64,000 bases of DNA from Myrmaecium sp. VS I D KN 1 (lineage: Eukaryota; Ascomycota; Dothideomycetes; Valsariales; Valsariaceae), in NCBI GenBank assembly GCA_019775845.1, contig JADQAV010000002.1, positions 2,356,001 through 2,420,000 on the forward strand, in the 5' to 3' direction. Position 1 is the stretch's first letter; each line of letters starts with the position of its first letter. A program made the position numbers and the translations under genes. Below, piece by piece: positions 33,849 to 45,157 of the stretch. The notes under the pieces were generated by a model. It was given only the letters and a program-made list of their open reading frames with translations, was not told the DNA's origin and did not search any database.

Positions 33849-36195
33849 TTGGGGGTTGGGATGCGGATGGAGCGCAGAGGGCCTTTTTCGAGGCGAAAGC
33901 GAGGGCGGCTATCCTTCCTGCCCTATGAGATCGCGAGACGGCCCTCCATAGGCAAAGGATACCTCTATATATTGGGTGGGTGATGATTGATTTATATATT
34001 TATGACAGTAGCTTGGAAACGAACAACATGAAAGGAAAAGGAACACGCTGGGCTGATATCCATGGAAAAAAGGGCAACGGGAAATGGGGAACATGCCCCT
34101 TTGAGGTTTTCTTTTTATTTTTTATTTTTTGTCACCCTTTCGTCTGTTTTTCATTTTTGGTAACGTTCTGTTGTGTGTTTCTCTCCTCCGCAGGCATGGG
34201 ACATGTTAAAGACATACTAGTTCACGAACATACATATCTACATATATATGATATATTCATTTATATAATTCAAGGAGTGATACCGAATACACGTAGATGT
34301 ATAACAGGTGATGCATATCACTTTTCTTTTCTATTCTTCTTCCCCGTTCCTTTCCTCCTTTCTTCCTGTTGGACCTCCTCACTCCCTTCCAACAATGGCG
34401 TGAGATGAACTCCCGTTCCGTCACTCGCGATAAGTACCAGGGATAACGGAAGGAGCCGGACGATGACGTCGGGTTACCTAGTTCGGAGGCAATGGAACTA
34501 GCTCGTACCTCGGTGCCTCGGGGTTTCGTCACCGAGCCTCTACGGAGTAGCCTTGGAATTGGTATGGTATGTAAGATATAGTAAGGTAAGAATGCGTTAA
34601 TTTACCACTAGTACCAATAAAATGGACCGGAACAGGAGATGAAGAGACGGGTCAGAGACTCCCAGGGGCCTCGGGATGGGCGATGACGTACCGTACCCTA
34701 GTAGCCTGTTCGTGCGTTTCCCCTCTACCTTACTAGTAGCGTTTGGCGTTCGTTGGTGGGGAAGTGGGGACGGAGAATGACCTCGGGGCTCCCTATGAAT
34801 TGACGATACGATAGTTGAGTTACGCCGAAAGAGCAGACGAATTTCTCCGAGGGGGTTCCGAGGTTTTTTCGTTTGCCCTGGGCGGGATCGTGATCGTGAT
34901 CGATGATGAAGGGAGAGGAGGGATCGCGATGGTGTACTCACTCCGTAGGTACATAATAGACATTACTCGTGTGTACTGAATTGCGGGTCCTTGTGGGAGC
35001 AGATACATTCAACCGCTTGCTGAAGACATCCAGCAAAGGGATTCATACAACTCGTCATGTCGGATAAGGAAGAAAGATAGGTAGTACGTTACTGGCGTGA
35101 CACTTGAAAGAAAGCTGCCCTAAGATCCATCAGGCAAGGTCGACTGACCGCACGCGGCTGTGAGCTGGGAAAGGGTGCGGGGTCCCCTGCTTTTTTTCCC
35201 TGCTTTTCCAGTTTCCCCGGACCTTGTGCGGGGTTCGGGGGTTCAAAGGGGGAAACGACGACAGCGGCGTACTACTAGTAAATAAAGGTAAGTAACTTAA
35301 GTACTGATATTTAAGGGCGATGCTGAGAGGCTCAGCCGTTTGGTTGCGGCGGGTTGCCTGAATGGGCTGGTTTGGCTATATCCCGTCCGGCTGCTGGTAA
35401 GATAATAAAGGTGTAACACGTAAGGTACTATTAGGTGTGTATGTGTTTGCGTGGGTGTGGATGAGCGGAGACCAACCTTGCTAGCTTGGTTTACCCCGCG
35501 TGAGCCGGGGGGAAACGAGACGAGACGAGACGAGACGAGACGATGATGCTGCCATCCCATCCCATTCCTTTGTCCCAAGGGTCCCTCCCCCGGGCGCTTC
35601 GGCGGTTTCCTATTCGATCCAATGAGAGATCGTGAGCGGCATTACTTTAACAGGCAGAGTGCCTGCTGTTCCCCCTCTTCCTCTTCCTCTTCCTCTTCCT
35701 ATCATCCTCCTTCCCCTTCTCCTTCTCTCTATCTTGTGCTCACTTCTTCCTCCTCCCCCCCCCCTCTCTCTCTTCACCAAACCATATCCCCCTCCATCCC
35801 ATCATCCGTCCGTTGCAACGTGATAGACCTCTTGAGCTTTCCCGCTTCGAATCAGACATCTATCCCATCCCCACTGTGACCTAGCCTTGTCTGTCCCGAA
35901 GAGTACAGCCTTGTCACACGTCAATTTGAGCGAGCAACGGTGCTACATACATGTTGCAACCAAGCTCCGACGAACGCACTCGACATTATCCCCTCCTACC
36001 ACCCTGGTCTCCTCTCCCGCCGCCGTGAGGCTAAAGCGTACAGCACTGGGAACAGAGCCCCAGCTAAGAGTGAGTAGGTCGGGTTCGTCCTCGAAGCAAG
36101 ACATACCATACCAACGCTCCTCCCGTCCCGTCTGAGGCCAAGACTGACGAGCATCACGTACAGAACACACTAACATTGCACCGAGCACATCCATC
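33849..36195. other. Intergenic region with simple repeats
   Basis: This 2.3-kb stretch contains T-rich sequence near 34100-34370, TAGTA/GGTA-type A/T-rich words near 34560-34620 and 35270-35310, a CGAGA microsatellite at 35516-35540 and a C/T-rich leader at 35670-35780. Open frames lack signatures. No gene is supported. Confidence 0.5.
35516..35540 (+). repeat. CGAGA microsatellite, five units
   Basis: Five perfect copies of CGAGA are followed by CGATGATG. The repeat is intergenic. Confidence 0.85.
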
Positions 36196-38740
36196 ATGCT
36201 GACCCATCATCTCCGGAGCGTGAACGGCAAAGCCATCTGCAAACGCCAGGGAGCTTCGGATCTGCTGGAGGCAGCAGTAACCCCGCTGTCCCGGCCAAGG
36301 CTGCAGATCGCCAGGATCAGCTCGCAGCAGGTTCGCCACCTCGGCTGGTGGGCTCGTGAATCGAGACGAACGGGCCAAAGCGGTTACCCGGCCGATGGCT
36401 ACAGGTACAAGGTGGAGCAGAAGGCGGCCTGGGACAGAAAGGTTAAGCAATGGCGGAGAGACGTGGAGGATGCCGTGCGGAACATCGATAGCCTGTCTAA
36501 ACAACACCCCCGCCGCATCGTCCGTCTGATGCAGGAGTCCTTGCTCTCGGGAAACTCGCTACATGCCTGGAACGACTGGCATCGTCACGACAAGACGTGG
36601 GAGTCTTCGAGCACCAACAGCACTTCGCGGACCTGCCAGCATCGATCAGGAGCTTTTTCGCCCCCGATTCAACGTGACAGCCAAAAACCGGCCAAAGCAC
36701 CCGTCACCGTCATTGGATCCGCGCCGAAACTCCAATATGATCCGATCACTGGGCGTATGGTTCAGCCGTCGGCCGAAGCGGATCGTGTTGCGGAATCTAG
36801 AGCAGATGCCCCTGCCACTGCAGCTCGGAGGATTCCTCTCGAAGCCTCATCCACGGAGCAGCAGTCCTCGTCGTCGCCTAAGGAATCTTCTAAGCCGGAT
36901 CAGCAGGATCATTCAAGCAATCTCAACGTCGCTGCGACTGATTCGGCGGAATCTCGGTCTCAGCAAGACCACTCATCATCTGGAGTGAGCGAAGCTGTAA
37001 AGGACGATCCGCTTGCTGCCGAACTTCGACAGTACGAGGATCGTGTGAAGCCGGAAAAGGCAAAGCCAGTTGAGGAATGGATTGTACCGAGTGCCGCCAA
37101 ACCTCCTTCGTCTGTCCAGTACGACGACCGCCTTTCTTCAGCCTTGGGAGATTATGAACGCTCTCACCCGGACAAGCCCGCGCCGCCACCCTCTGAGTGG
37201 CTAGTGCAAGAGCAGACTGTCGAGCAAGACTTAGAATCTTTGACAGCGGAGGATATCCGTGCGCGGATGCGTAGTCGTGTGGAGCACAGCGCACGAGAAG
37301 TACCCGCGAAGCTTGAACCAGCCCTTGACCGCTATCAAGCCAAATCCAGGGCAGAAATCGATGGTGTTCAAAGGTCATCCCAGACTTCGAATTCGGTAGG
37401 ATCCTACGATAGTTACGGATATACGCGGGAGCCGATCGGATTGCAAACATCTTTTGCCCGAGAGATTGCTTCCGGCCGAAGCCTAGAAGAAGAACTCAAG
37501 GAGCGCACTGAACACTTGTCTGGCCAGCCGATCGGGTTGCAGACTTCATCAGCCCGAGCATTTGATTCTGGGGATGAGCTCAAAGCTTGTGCGACGGAGC
37601 CCATACGAAATGAGAACTCATCAGAGCTTCCAGGGCCTAAGGAGGCGAAGTCGAATGGCCAAGCTTCTGCTGCAGAAGCCAGTTCTGCCAGCGTTCCTGA
37701 GGTGTGCCAGGAGTCAACAGGCGCCCCGGAAGAGGTTGAACGCGAGGCTCTTGGTGGCCTTGTCTGTTCTGCCCCCGCTAGCCAAGAAGTTGAGGAGTAC
37801 AATGTGAAGAAGCCTGTGTTAGAGGACGAGCATGGATACTCGATGGTTCCGATGGGGCTGGAGACCTCCTTTGCGCGGGAGGTTGCCGAGTGTAGGGAGG
37901 GCAAGAGGAAATCACTGGAGGATGAACTGAAAGAGGCATTCGCCGCGATCCAGAAGCAGTCTGTGATCATCGAAGCTACCTATAAGTCAGCAACCGCCAC
38001 CCTCTCCGAAGTAAAAGCCGCTGTAGCTGACATCACCCAAACATCCGCCAAAGTCTCGGATTCAGCAGTCAAAATCTATGATCTCGCCAGTCGCATCAGC
38101 GCCGAGCGAGTGTCGGCGCCGCCGGTTGAACGGGAGATGGTCTGTCCCGCGCGCCCCGCCTACCTCGTCCTCCACGAAGGCGAACCGGGCCGCATCACGA
38201 AGCGCCTCGAGGATGCGGACCCCCAGCTCCACGCACCTCCTGAAGGAGAGATTCTCGTACAGGACGCCCTCGAGACGCTCGCTCATCCCCTGGTGTTTTT
38301 GGAGCACATGCCCCCGGATGGGACTATCATCAAGGCCACGGGCGATACGCTTGTGTACAAAGATGCGCAGCTGATGTCGTGGCGGTGGCTTCCTCGCACC
38401 GAGCTGAGCTCGATCCTGGCTCGACGGGCAAAAAAGCTGGAGGATCAACAGCAGTATGAAAAGCGACGGGAGTTGAGAGCAGCGCAGCGGGAGCTGGAGC
38501 TACTTCGGGCTAGGTACGTGCGACTGTTCCCTTCCATCGCAGACACTAGGATGATGAGGCTGACTTAACAACAGAAAGAAGATAGAGGCTGCGCGCCCGA
38601 CCTCCGCGAAGGGCGGCAAGGTCAAGTACGACAAGCCCCTGATCTTCGGCGCGGCGTTTGTTGCGGGGACGGGGCTGGCGACCGCGGCGTACGTTCTCGG
38701 CGCATTGACGGAGGCCACTACCAAGAGTATCGGTGGCTGA
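36196..38740 (+). CDS. Probable mitochondrial membrane protein with repeated GL-x-TS-x-AR motifs
   Basis: Two exons (36196-38513, 38575-38740) give 827 residues. I do not recognise the family. The first ~60 residues are Arg/Ser-rich with almost no acidic residues and look like a mitochondrial presequence. A motif P-[IM]-G-L-[QE]-T-S-[FS]-A-R occurs at 413-422, 445-454 and 552-561. A second module, roughly DYE/QYE...KP...EW, occurs twice near 280-340. A helical region near 575-640 and a coiled coil near 735-780 precede a single hydrophobic segment (IFGAAFVAGTGLATAAYVLG) in the second exon, close to the C terminus. This layout suggests a tail-anchored inner-membrane or matrix-facing protein. 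The intron (61 nt) was placed because it adds the membrane segment in frame. Confidence 0.8.
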
Positions 38741-39337
38741 CCGTATGACTGACTGACTTTGGTGATTTTCTGATGGGGCTGGGCTCCCATGACTTCACTT
38801 CACATACCCCATTTTGTGTTCAATTGTTTCGATTGTTTTCTTGCGACAAAGGCGTTGATGGATGGAACCATAGGAACGGGATGGGAACTGGAAGGGCGGA
38901 TGGAGGGCATTGTTCGATCACACAGATCGGGTACATGGGACGTCCGCTTCTATGCAGTATATTCTGAGCAAGGGAGTTTCGGGTTCGACGAGACTCATGA
39001 CATTAACATACTATATCATACCATCAATATCATAAATATGTACCACGAGCAGTCGAAAACCGCCTCAAAACATGTGTACAATGAACATCAACGAACGCCT
39101 GTACGACCACCCCGAAGAAAACACCCGCTCCATAAGTTTCTCCGATCTCCTTGGGAACGATCACTCGCTACCTCCCTGCCTATGTACACATTCAAAAAAT
39201 CAAGCATGATTCTCGCACGGCCGAAGCGGAAAGGAAGACAAACGAGCAACGAGAACGCGAAGCAAAAATAAAAATAAGAATCCACAAGGAAAAAGTTGAA
39301 CGAACGGAACGAACATAGCGAAGCCACGGCGTCCGCC
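38741..39337. other. Convergent intergenic region
   Basis: It contains the 3' flanks of the mitochondrial-like gene (+) and the unknown protein gene (-). The section 38990-39070 is A/T-rich. No other feature is seen. Confidence 0.5.
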
Positions 39338-41113
39338 TCAGTCCGGCAGCAGCCAGGCCTCGGCCGCCCGACGCGCCTCCGCGTCCAGGTCGGCGGCCAG
39401 ATGGATCGGACGTCGCGTGTCCTCGTCATCGTCCGCGGCTTCGTCGTGCTGGTTGTGATGGTCGTCGGCGACGTCGACAATCCCCACGGCGCCCCCGGCA
39501 TGGTCCCACACCGACGTCTCCTCTGGTGGCTCCGCACCCGTCGTGCGTAACGGCGGCGGAGATTCGGATCGCGCGTTTGCGTCTGCGTCTGCGTCGCCGT
39601 CGCTGGCGCTGGAGACGGCTCGTCGTCGCTCGATCATTTCTTGCTGCTGTTCCTCAGGCGGCGTGGGCGCGGGAGGAGGGATGGCGGTGCTGGGGCTTGT
39701 GGTTGTGGTTGTGCCCGCGCCCACGCCCGCTATGCCGGAGATGCTGGGGATGCTAGGGATGCTCCCGGTGAGAAGGTGGATCATGGTGCTGAGACGATTG
39801 CTGTTGCTGTTGCTGTTGGTGGGGTGTTGGGGCGAGGAGGGTGAAGGTTGTTGGTGATCCGCTGCTGTTGCTGCTGCTGCTGTTGCCACGTTGGGCGAGG
39901 GGTTGCTGCTGCTGCTGCTGCTGCTGCTGGTAGCGGCGGCGAGGGGCTTGCGGGTCGGCACGGACGCGCTGGTGGCGGCGAAGGAGGTGGAGGCCGCGGT
40001 TGTGGCGGAGGATTTGCGGGCGCCGTGGGGATACGTTGTCGATGGGCCACGGGTGTGGCTTGCGGGGGTAAGGGGAGGGGTGGCGGGGAATGGATGGGAG
40101 GCCCGGTCGGGGGTGGCGGGGATGGCGGCGGAGGAGCGGGCGATGGATGTGTTGGGGGTGTGGTGGCGGGGCGGTTTCGCGTCGGGGTCCGGGTGCAGGT
40201 GCGGGGCCGCGGACGCGGGTGGAGTGTACGGGGGTGGTGTGACGACGGTGACGGTGACGTCCCGCCTGATGCCGCAGTTGGAACACTCCAGGCGTTCAGT
40301 GGAGGTGTGGGTCTGCGTCTCGAGCAGGTTGGAGGGGTTGTCGACGTGCACCTCGAGGCGCTCGGCCGGGTTGCGGGAGGAGGCCGTGATGGCCTTGGAC
40401 CGCTCCCCTCCTCCGCCTCCTCCGCCTCCTCCTCCTCTGCCGGACCTCCGCGCCGGGTCGAACGTGCGGGCGGAAATGGGCTCGATGGCGGTGACGGCGC
40501 CGAAGACGAGATGCTCGGTGTGCGGGATGAGCATGAGCTCCCGGACCGTCTTCACGCGTTCGACGATCTCCCGTCGCAGCTTGAAGTCGTCCACGCCGCG
40601 GAGGTAGAGGAAATACTTGCACAGCATGTCCTGGTACCAGCCCCGCACCTTGAGCGCTTGCTGGCTCTTCTCCCGCGACAGGTTGGCCATGGATGGCCAC
40701 AGGGCGTCGAGGAGCTGTTTCTCCTTCAACGCCTTCCGGACGAGGAGGTCGACGCGCCCGGCCTCTAGCAGCTTCTTGTCCAGCCGCTCGTGCTGCTCGC
40801 TCATGGTGTTCCGGTAGGCCCGGGCGATGCCGACGATCAGGCCTCGGAGAAACACGGCGTCCAGGTTGTGCGTCCGGACGAGCTGGTCGAGGCACTCGAT
40901 GTCCCGCTGCGCCTGCGCCTTGGCCGGGCGGACCGTCTTGGGCTCCAGCTCGTTGCCCAGGTCGATCCAGCGGCCGGCGCTGCGCGGCTTGGCCGAGGCG
41001 GTGCTGAAGATGCTGCGCAGTGGCGCGTACTCGGCCTTGAAGTAGTTGTACGCGAAGTCGCACAGGTCGTCCACGGTCAGAGGCGCCATGGCCATGCCTT
41101 TGGGGATCTCCAT
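39338..41113 (-). CDS. Fungal protein of unknown function with low-complexity C-terminal half
   Basis: A single exon encodes 591 residues. Residues 1-210 are a helical, non-repetitive region (VDDLCDFAYNYFKAEYAPLRS, LDQLVRTHNLDAVFLRGL, GWYQDMLCKYFLYLRGVDDF) that looks conserved. A Gly run follows near 230-240, then a C-x2-C pair (LECSNCG) near 280. The rest is rich in Pro, Ser, Thr and Ala with eight Ser in a row encoded by an AGC repeat. No catalytic motif is visible and I do not recognise the family. The ATG at 41113 was used; ATG at 41089 is the alternative. The large plus-strand frames here (for example 39848-40768) are shadows of this GC-rich gene. Confidence 0.75.
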   Translation of the reverse strand: MEIPKGMAMAPLTVDDLCDFAYNYFKAEYAPLRSIFSTASAKPRSAGRWIDLGNELEPKTVRPAKAQAQRDIECLDQLVRTHNLDAVFLRGLIVGIARAYRNTMSEQHERLDKKLLEAGRVDLLVRKALKEKQLLDALWPSMANLSREKSQQALKVRGWYQDMLCKYFLYLRGVDDFKLRREIVERVKTVRELMLIPHTEHLVFGAVTAIEPISARTFDPARRSGRGGGGGGGGGGERSKAITASSRNPAERLEVHVDNPSNLLETQTHTSTERLECSNCGIRRDVTVTVVTPPPYTPPASAAPHLHPDPDAKPPRHHTPNTSIARSSAAIPATPDRASHPFPATPPLTPASHTRGPSTTYPHGARKSSATTAASTSFAATSASVPTRKPLAAATSSSSSSSSNPSPNVATAAAATAADHQQPSPSSPQHPTNSNSNSNRLSTMIHLLTGSIPSIPSISGIAGVGAGTTTTTSPSTAIPPPAPTPPEEQQQEMIERRRAVSSASDGDADADANARSESPPPLRTTGAEPPEETSVWDHAGGAVGIVDVADDHHNQHDEAADDDEDTRRPIHLAADLDAEARRAAEAWLLPD

Positions 41114-41716
41114 GATTGGGCCAGCCGGGAGGAGTCCACTGTGCAGGGAAGAGAGGAGAGGGAGCTTGTCAAATGTGACAAGTGGCGAAGAGGAAAATGG
41201 AGAAAAACGAAGAGCCTATGGGTTGACAGGAAGAAGTATGTGGATCTTGGAACGAGGTCAGTGGTGGTTGCCTGATCGTGAGGTATAGTAAGTGAATAAC
41301 CTGAGCTATAACGACCCAATCGGAGATGCTGAGGTATCTGTCCAAACGGATAATCAGGCTAGATGATGACCTTTCTACAAGTGAGCAGTGCAGCATGAAT
41401 TCGAGGACGTGAGGGCTCGCGGGACAATCAAATCATCCTCGAGGCAGAAGGTTGCGCCAGATTAGCAGCGAGGCGGTGGAGGCTTGTTGCTCCTTCGGCG
41501 TCATCGAGCGTGGCTGGGCACTGCCACCTGACCACACTTCCGTCCGATCTGGCGGCGTGATATATATACCTACTGGTCTCGTGGTGTTTATGTGTCTCGG
41601 AGACGCAAAAATCAAAAGGCTTCCGCTTCGAACCTGAGGTTCCTATGCAAAATATGCCGGAGGAGAGCGCCCACAGGCTCTGGGAGATCTCAAAAACAAA
41701 AAGAGATCTTGAACCG
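41114..41716. other. Intergenic region before the tRNA gene
   Basis: It contains the promoter of the unknown protein and the 3' flank of the tRNA. No gene is supported. Confidence 0.5.
41692..41704 (-). terminator. RNA polymerase III terminator of tRNA-Ile
   Basis: On the minus strand two runs of five T (TTTTTGTTTTT) follow the tRNA 3' end by about 13 nt. They are flanked by a short inverted repeat GAGATCT/AGATCTC. Runs of T stop polymerase III. Confidence 0.75.
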
Positions 41717-41801
41717 TGGTCACTACGAGGGTCGAACTCGCGACCTTGGCGTTAACATGAAGATATTAGCACCACGCTCTAACCAACTGAGCTAAGCGAC
41801 C
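41717..41801 (-). tRNA. tRNA-Ile (anticodon AAU) with 11-nt intron
   Basis: The minus strand reads GGTCGCTTAGCTCAGTTGG... and ends AGTGACCA. Acceptor stem GGTCGCT pairs with AGTGACC. The D-arm has the A box TTAGCTCAGTTGG and the T-arm the B box GGTCGCGAGTTCGACCC region. The anticodon loop is CTAATA-A with anticodon AAT; TCTTCATGTTA is inserted after position 37, the normal place for a nuclear tRNA intron. The discriminator base is A. CCA is not needed from the gene; the A at 41717 is the discriminator. Confidence 0.93.
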
Positions 41802-44650
41802 TGACGACCAGCTAGCAGTCGAAACTGCTACTGATCTGCACGTTTAGAAGGTTGGGTAATCCATATAGCTTTACAGCCTTGGGCCTGTACGCCCTTTCTG
41901 TGTCTGACGCTCCACTCTACTCCCTGGAAGGATTCTTTCAGACGTACCGGTGTAATCATATAAAGCAAATATTCAGACGGTTAGTATATATCTTTGCTTC
42001 TGCTGTCGGCAGGATCCAGTCCTGGTGTGCACTGAGAAACAGCCGTCTTAAAGCACTGAAAGAGGTGCAGGAAGAAACCGGCCGGTGAAAGCTCTACCTC
42101 GATAACCACCTACGCACTGATGGAGTACATACCTGTATAGACCTTAAGTGCTGTAGCTCACACATCATATATCCCTCCGAGTCTTCGCTTCTGGTGGATG
42201 CCTTGATACCTAGGTGTCCGTTGATGGGTACTAGAAAGAGATCTTGCCGATAATAGAAGGTAAGACGGCTCCAATCCATCCCTCCGTAAGGTGTTTACAA
42301 GCCATAATGTATACTACAATACCTACTGAAAGTAGGTAAGTATGTACATACTGAGATACTGTACCTAGGTGGTATGTCCTATTGGGAAAGTACTACCTTA
42401 GTAATACAAGCATCTCCAGTAGCTGCAGACAACAACGGCAGGGAAGTTCCCACCACGACCTTTCCACGCCACATCTTCTTTCTGCGAGCGACCTCATCCA
42501 AGTGTCCGCCTTCACCGTCACCACGACGAGCTTTCCAGCAACCACTGATAGTTAACTTCTTCCATCTCCCCTTACTGCTTCCTTGATACTCCGTCGATTT
42601 GGCACTCCTCACCCCCACAAGCTGGGCTCTACATATGTCCGTGGACGTGGTGGACGTGGGTGTTTTCGTGACGACACCATGACTGACCTAAGCCTTGCAT
42701 CTTCACGGGGGGATCTTCCTCCGGCCAGGTCCTGCACAGCAATGGCTGCCTTCCGGCCTGGCCAATCGTTCGGCACCTCTCCGGACCAGCTCGGGGAGAG
42801 CACGACGTCGTTTATTGTCCTTCGCAGCGCATTATCATCGCGCAGAGATGCGTTTGCAACGCTCGACGCTAACTGATCGGTGTGAGAGGCGGGCGTTATG
42901 ATCAGCCCCGGCCTCGTTCGGCTGCAAACTGCTCCGGGACCAATGGCAACCCTGTTGCTTCGCTGTCAGAACTCCGCCCTCCCCTGTCGAACGACAGGCG
43001 CCCCGAGTCAGGATTCGGAGATCGAAGAAGCGACCAAGTTCCAGGTAGAGAGCAGAACTGACTTGATAGGTGGGCTCTGCACATACGTGTTTGCATCTCA
43101 TGGCAACGCCGACGTCCAGGTTCGGTGAGAGGCGGCAGAAGCAGGAAATCTCTAGACAGGAATAGAACGGGAAAGGGGAGAGGGCCAGGGGTTGCAGGTT
43201 GATCCTGGCGGCTACGCTGTAAGGCTGATCTACCGTGCCTCCGCACTCCGACACCCTTGCTATACTGCGAAGTCTATCTTGTCGTCCCTCGATTAACCAC
43301 CACCCCGGTTCACAGTCGTGACGCGCACTTTAGGTACGTGGAGCCAACATGTTCAACTTCATCCGCTTAGCTCAAGTTCGCATTGTACTGGATTGGAGTA
43401 TTCGGACTAACTCGCCTAGTAGATCGCCCGCCATCTTTCACTATCCTGGAACAAGCAGCTGTCGTCCAATCGCTTCCGTACCGCTAGACGGACAGCATCG
43501 CCTCACATGCTCGTCTAAAGTGGAACGTCAGCCTTCCATTCACCCCGGTCCTCCTCATCCGCTGTTCCTCGCTCTGGCAGCCGCCACTCACCACGGGCCG
43601 TCCCTTATTCCAACTTTACTTTGCCCGTCTGCGACCTGCTCTTCATCATCTTTCCCCCCCATGCACCCCCTCCCTTTTGGCCCCCACATACTCCGTAAGG
43701 TTGTCTCTTCTACCGCGTCCAGCCAATCCTTGCTGGAGATCGTGGAGAGAGCTTTCCGTTGGCAAGACAAACATATCTACAGGTGCAGGCCTCGCATCGC
43801 ATATATCATACGTACGTGGGTACAGTGGGTCTTGTCCACGTTGCCCCGTCTGTCCTGGTCCCGGTCCCTGTCCATCAGAGCAGTTCGCCGCTTGCTGGCG
43901 ATGCCCCGCACCCCTCAATGTGATTGAGAATCGCGGACGACCTCTCCGGGTAGCTGCGCCGCGACGGGAAGCGTTTTTCTCCAATCCCCCCTGAGATGGC
44001 CAAGGTGCCGCGGAGTTGAGCTCAAGATACGTGTCATGTGGCGCTCCGAAGATCCTCCTGGGCTTTTCCTTGTATGAAAGCCCCCTTAGCTCTCAGTCGC
44101 CGGGATAGCTCTAGATGCTGTTACAACCAAGCAGGCTTGGCTCTGCGGGAGGCAATTTCCATTGCTGAATGTTATGCGTTGCCTTTCATCGGCGCCCTCT
44201 TCCGCAAGGTTGAGACCAGCCTACCTGGTCCGGAACAGGGCAAATGAGGCTTTCTGTATCGAAACTATCCTAGTGCATGCCAGGATTTGGAAAGGTCAAA
44301 GTGCACAGCATAGGGGGAGAGATATAGGCTCAATGAGTTGAATCGAGCAAGAATGGATGGACTTCAAAGGGAAAAAAGCCTGGTAGAATAAGAACACATC
44401 GCTCAAGTACTCTGCGCCACCGTCTCCCCGGGCCTTCATTCACAGAACGCCCAGTATGGCGACTTTCAGAAAGGAAAGGAAAGACAAACATGAAGAGAAA
44501 CAAAATCAGAAAGCCGTCCAATCTTCCAAAGTCTGTTGTCCGGCCTGAGTCCCAGGTGCTCCGGTCAATATAAGGCTCGATGCCTCAATCATGTCGCTGG
44601 CAGCTCCCGGAAAAGCAATACCGGACGTGGGACCGGTCCATCTGGGAGCC
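41802..44650. other. Gene-poor region between tRNA and small RNA-binding gene
   Basis: About 2.8 kb hold no supported gene. A plus-strand frame at 43349-43927 (192 codons) has no signature and is matched by open minus frames. The part 42290-42420 is A/T-rich with TACCTA/TAGGTA words and a small perfect hairpin ACCTACT-GAA-AGTAGGT. Degraded repeat DNA is possible but not shown. Confidence 0.45.
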
Positions 44651-45157
44651 CTATGGAGTGATGGCGCCGTACAAGCGGTTGTCTACCGCCTGGGCTTTTG
44701 CATCGGATGGCCGACTGCTCGTGTCGTAGCCCAAGTGCGCCAAAGCGCGCTCGGCAGCGTCTTCGCGGGCGTTCTCGACGTATTGGCCGTCGTAAAAGTA
44801 GCGAGCACGTATGGTGCGGCCCGCTACGGTGACGGCACTAGACCATGCTGTCCGTCCGCCTAAAGCATACGCCACACGTTAGCATCGCTATCGACCGGTT
44901 TCTACAAACACTGCCCGCGATTCCATCCTTGGATTGATATAAACATATCACTAGGACAGCGAGCCCGAAGGGTTCAATGGGAAGTTGGAGGAAACGACGC
45001 ACCTCGCCGATCAGAAAACTCATTCCAAATGGGTGGAAGCATCTGACGCTCGGCGCAGAGTTCTGGGGCGTGATTATTAGCAGGACCTTCAAGGACAAGA
45101 GCTTTTCGAAAACTAACCCTGGAGCTTTCTTTGCCACGGGCCCGGTTCGCCAGCCAT
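44651..45157 (-). CDS. Small double-stranded-RNA-binding-like protein
   Basis: Three exons (45157-45118, 45062-45003, 44859-44651) give 102 residues. Joined, they read MAGEPGPWQRKLQ, ELCAERQMLPPIWNEFSDRR, GRTAWSSAVTVAGRTIRARY and YVENAREDAAERALAHLG. This has the layout of a dsRBD: first helix, W-S-S-A-V-T-V-x-G strand, aromatic strand YFYDGQYVE, then a helix with AREDAAERAL. The usual basic KKxAK of strong RNA binders is replaced by AREDAAE, so RNA binding is uncertain and a protein-interaction role is possible. The gene would be missed by simple frame finding because the first exons are 40 and 60 nt. The second intron is 143 nt. Short proteins of this kind occur in other filamentous fungi; their job is unknown to me. 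Confidence 0.8.

Noticed and set aside
39848-40768. 306-codon plus-strand open frame
   Set aside because: It is antisense to the unknown protein at 39338-41113 and consists mainly of translated GC-rich and CTG repeats.
43349-43927. 192-codon plus-strand frame
   Set aside because: No signature; several other frames are equally open and no conserved pattern was seen. A lineage-specific gene cannot be excluded.
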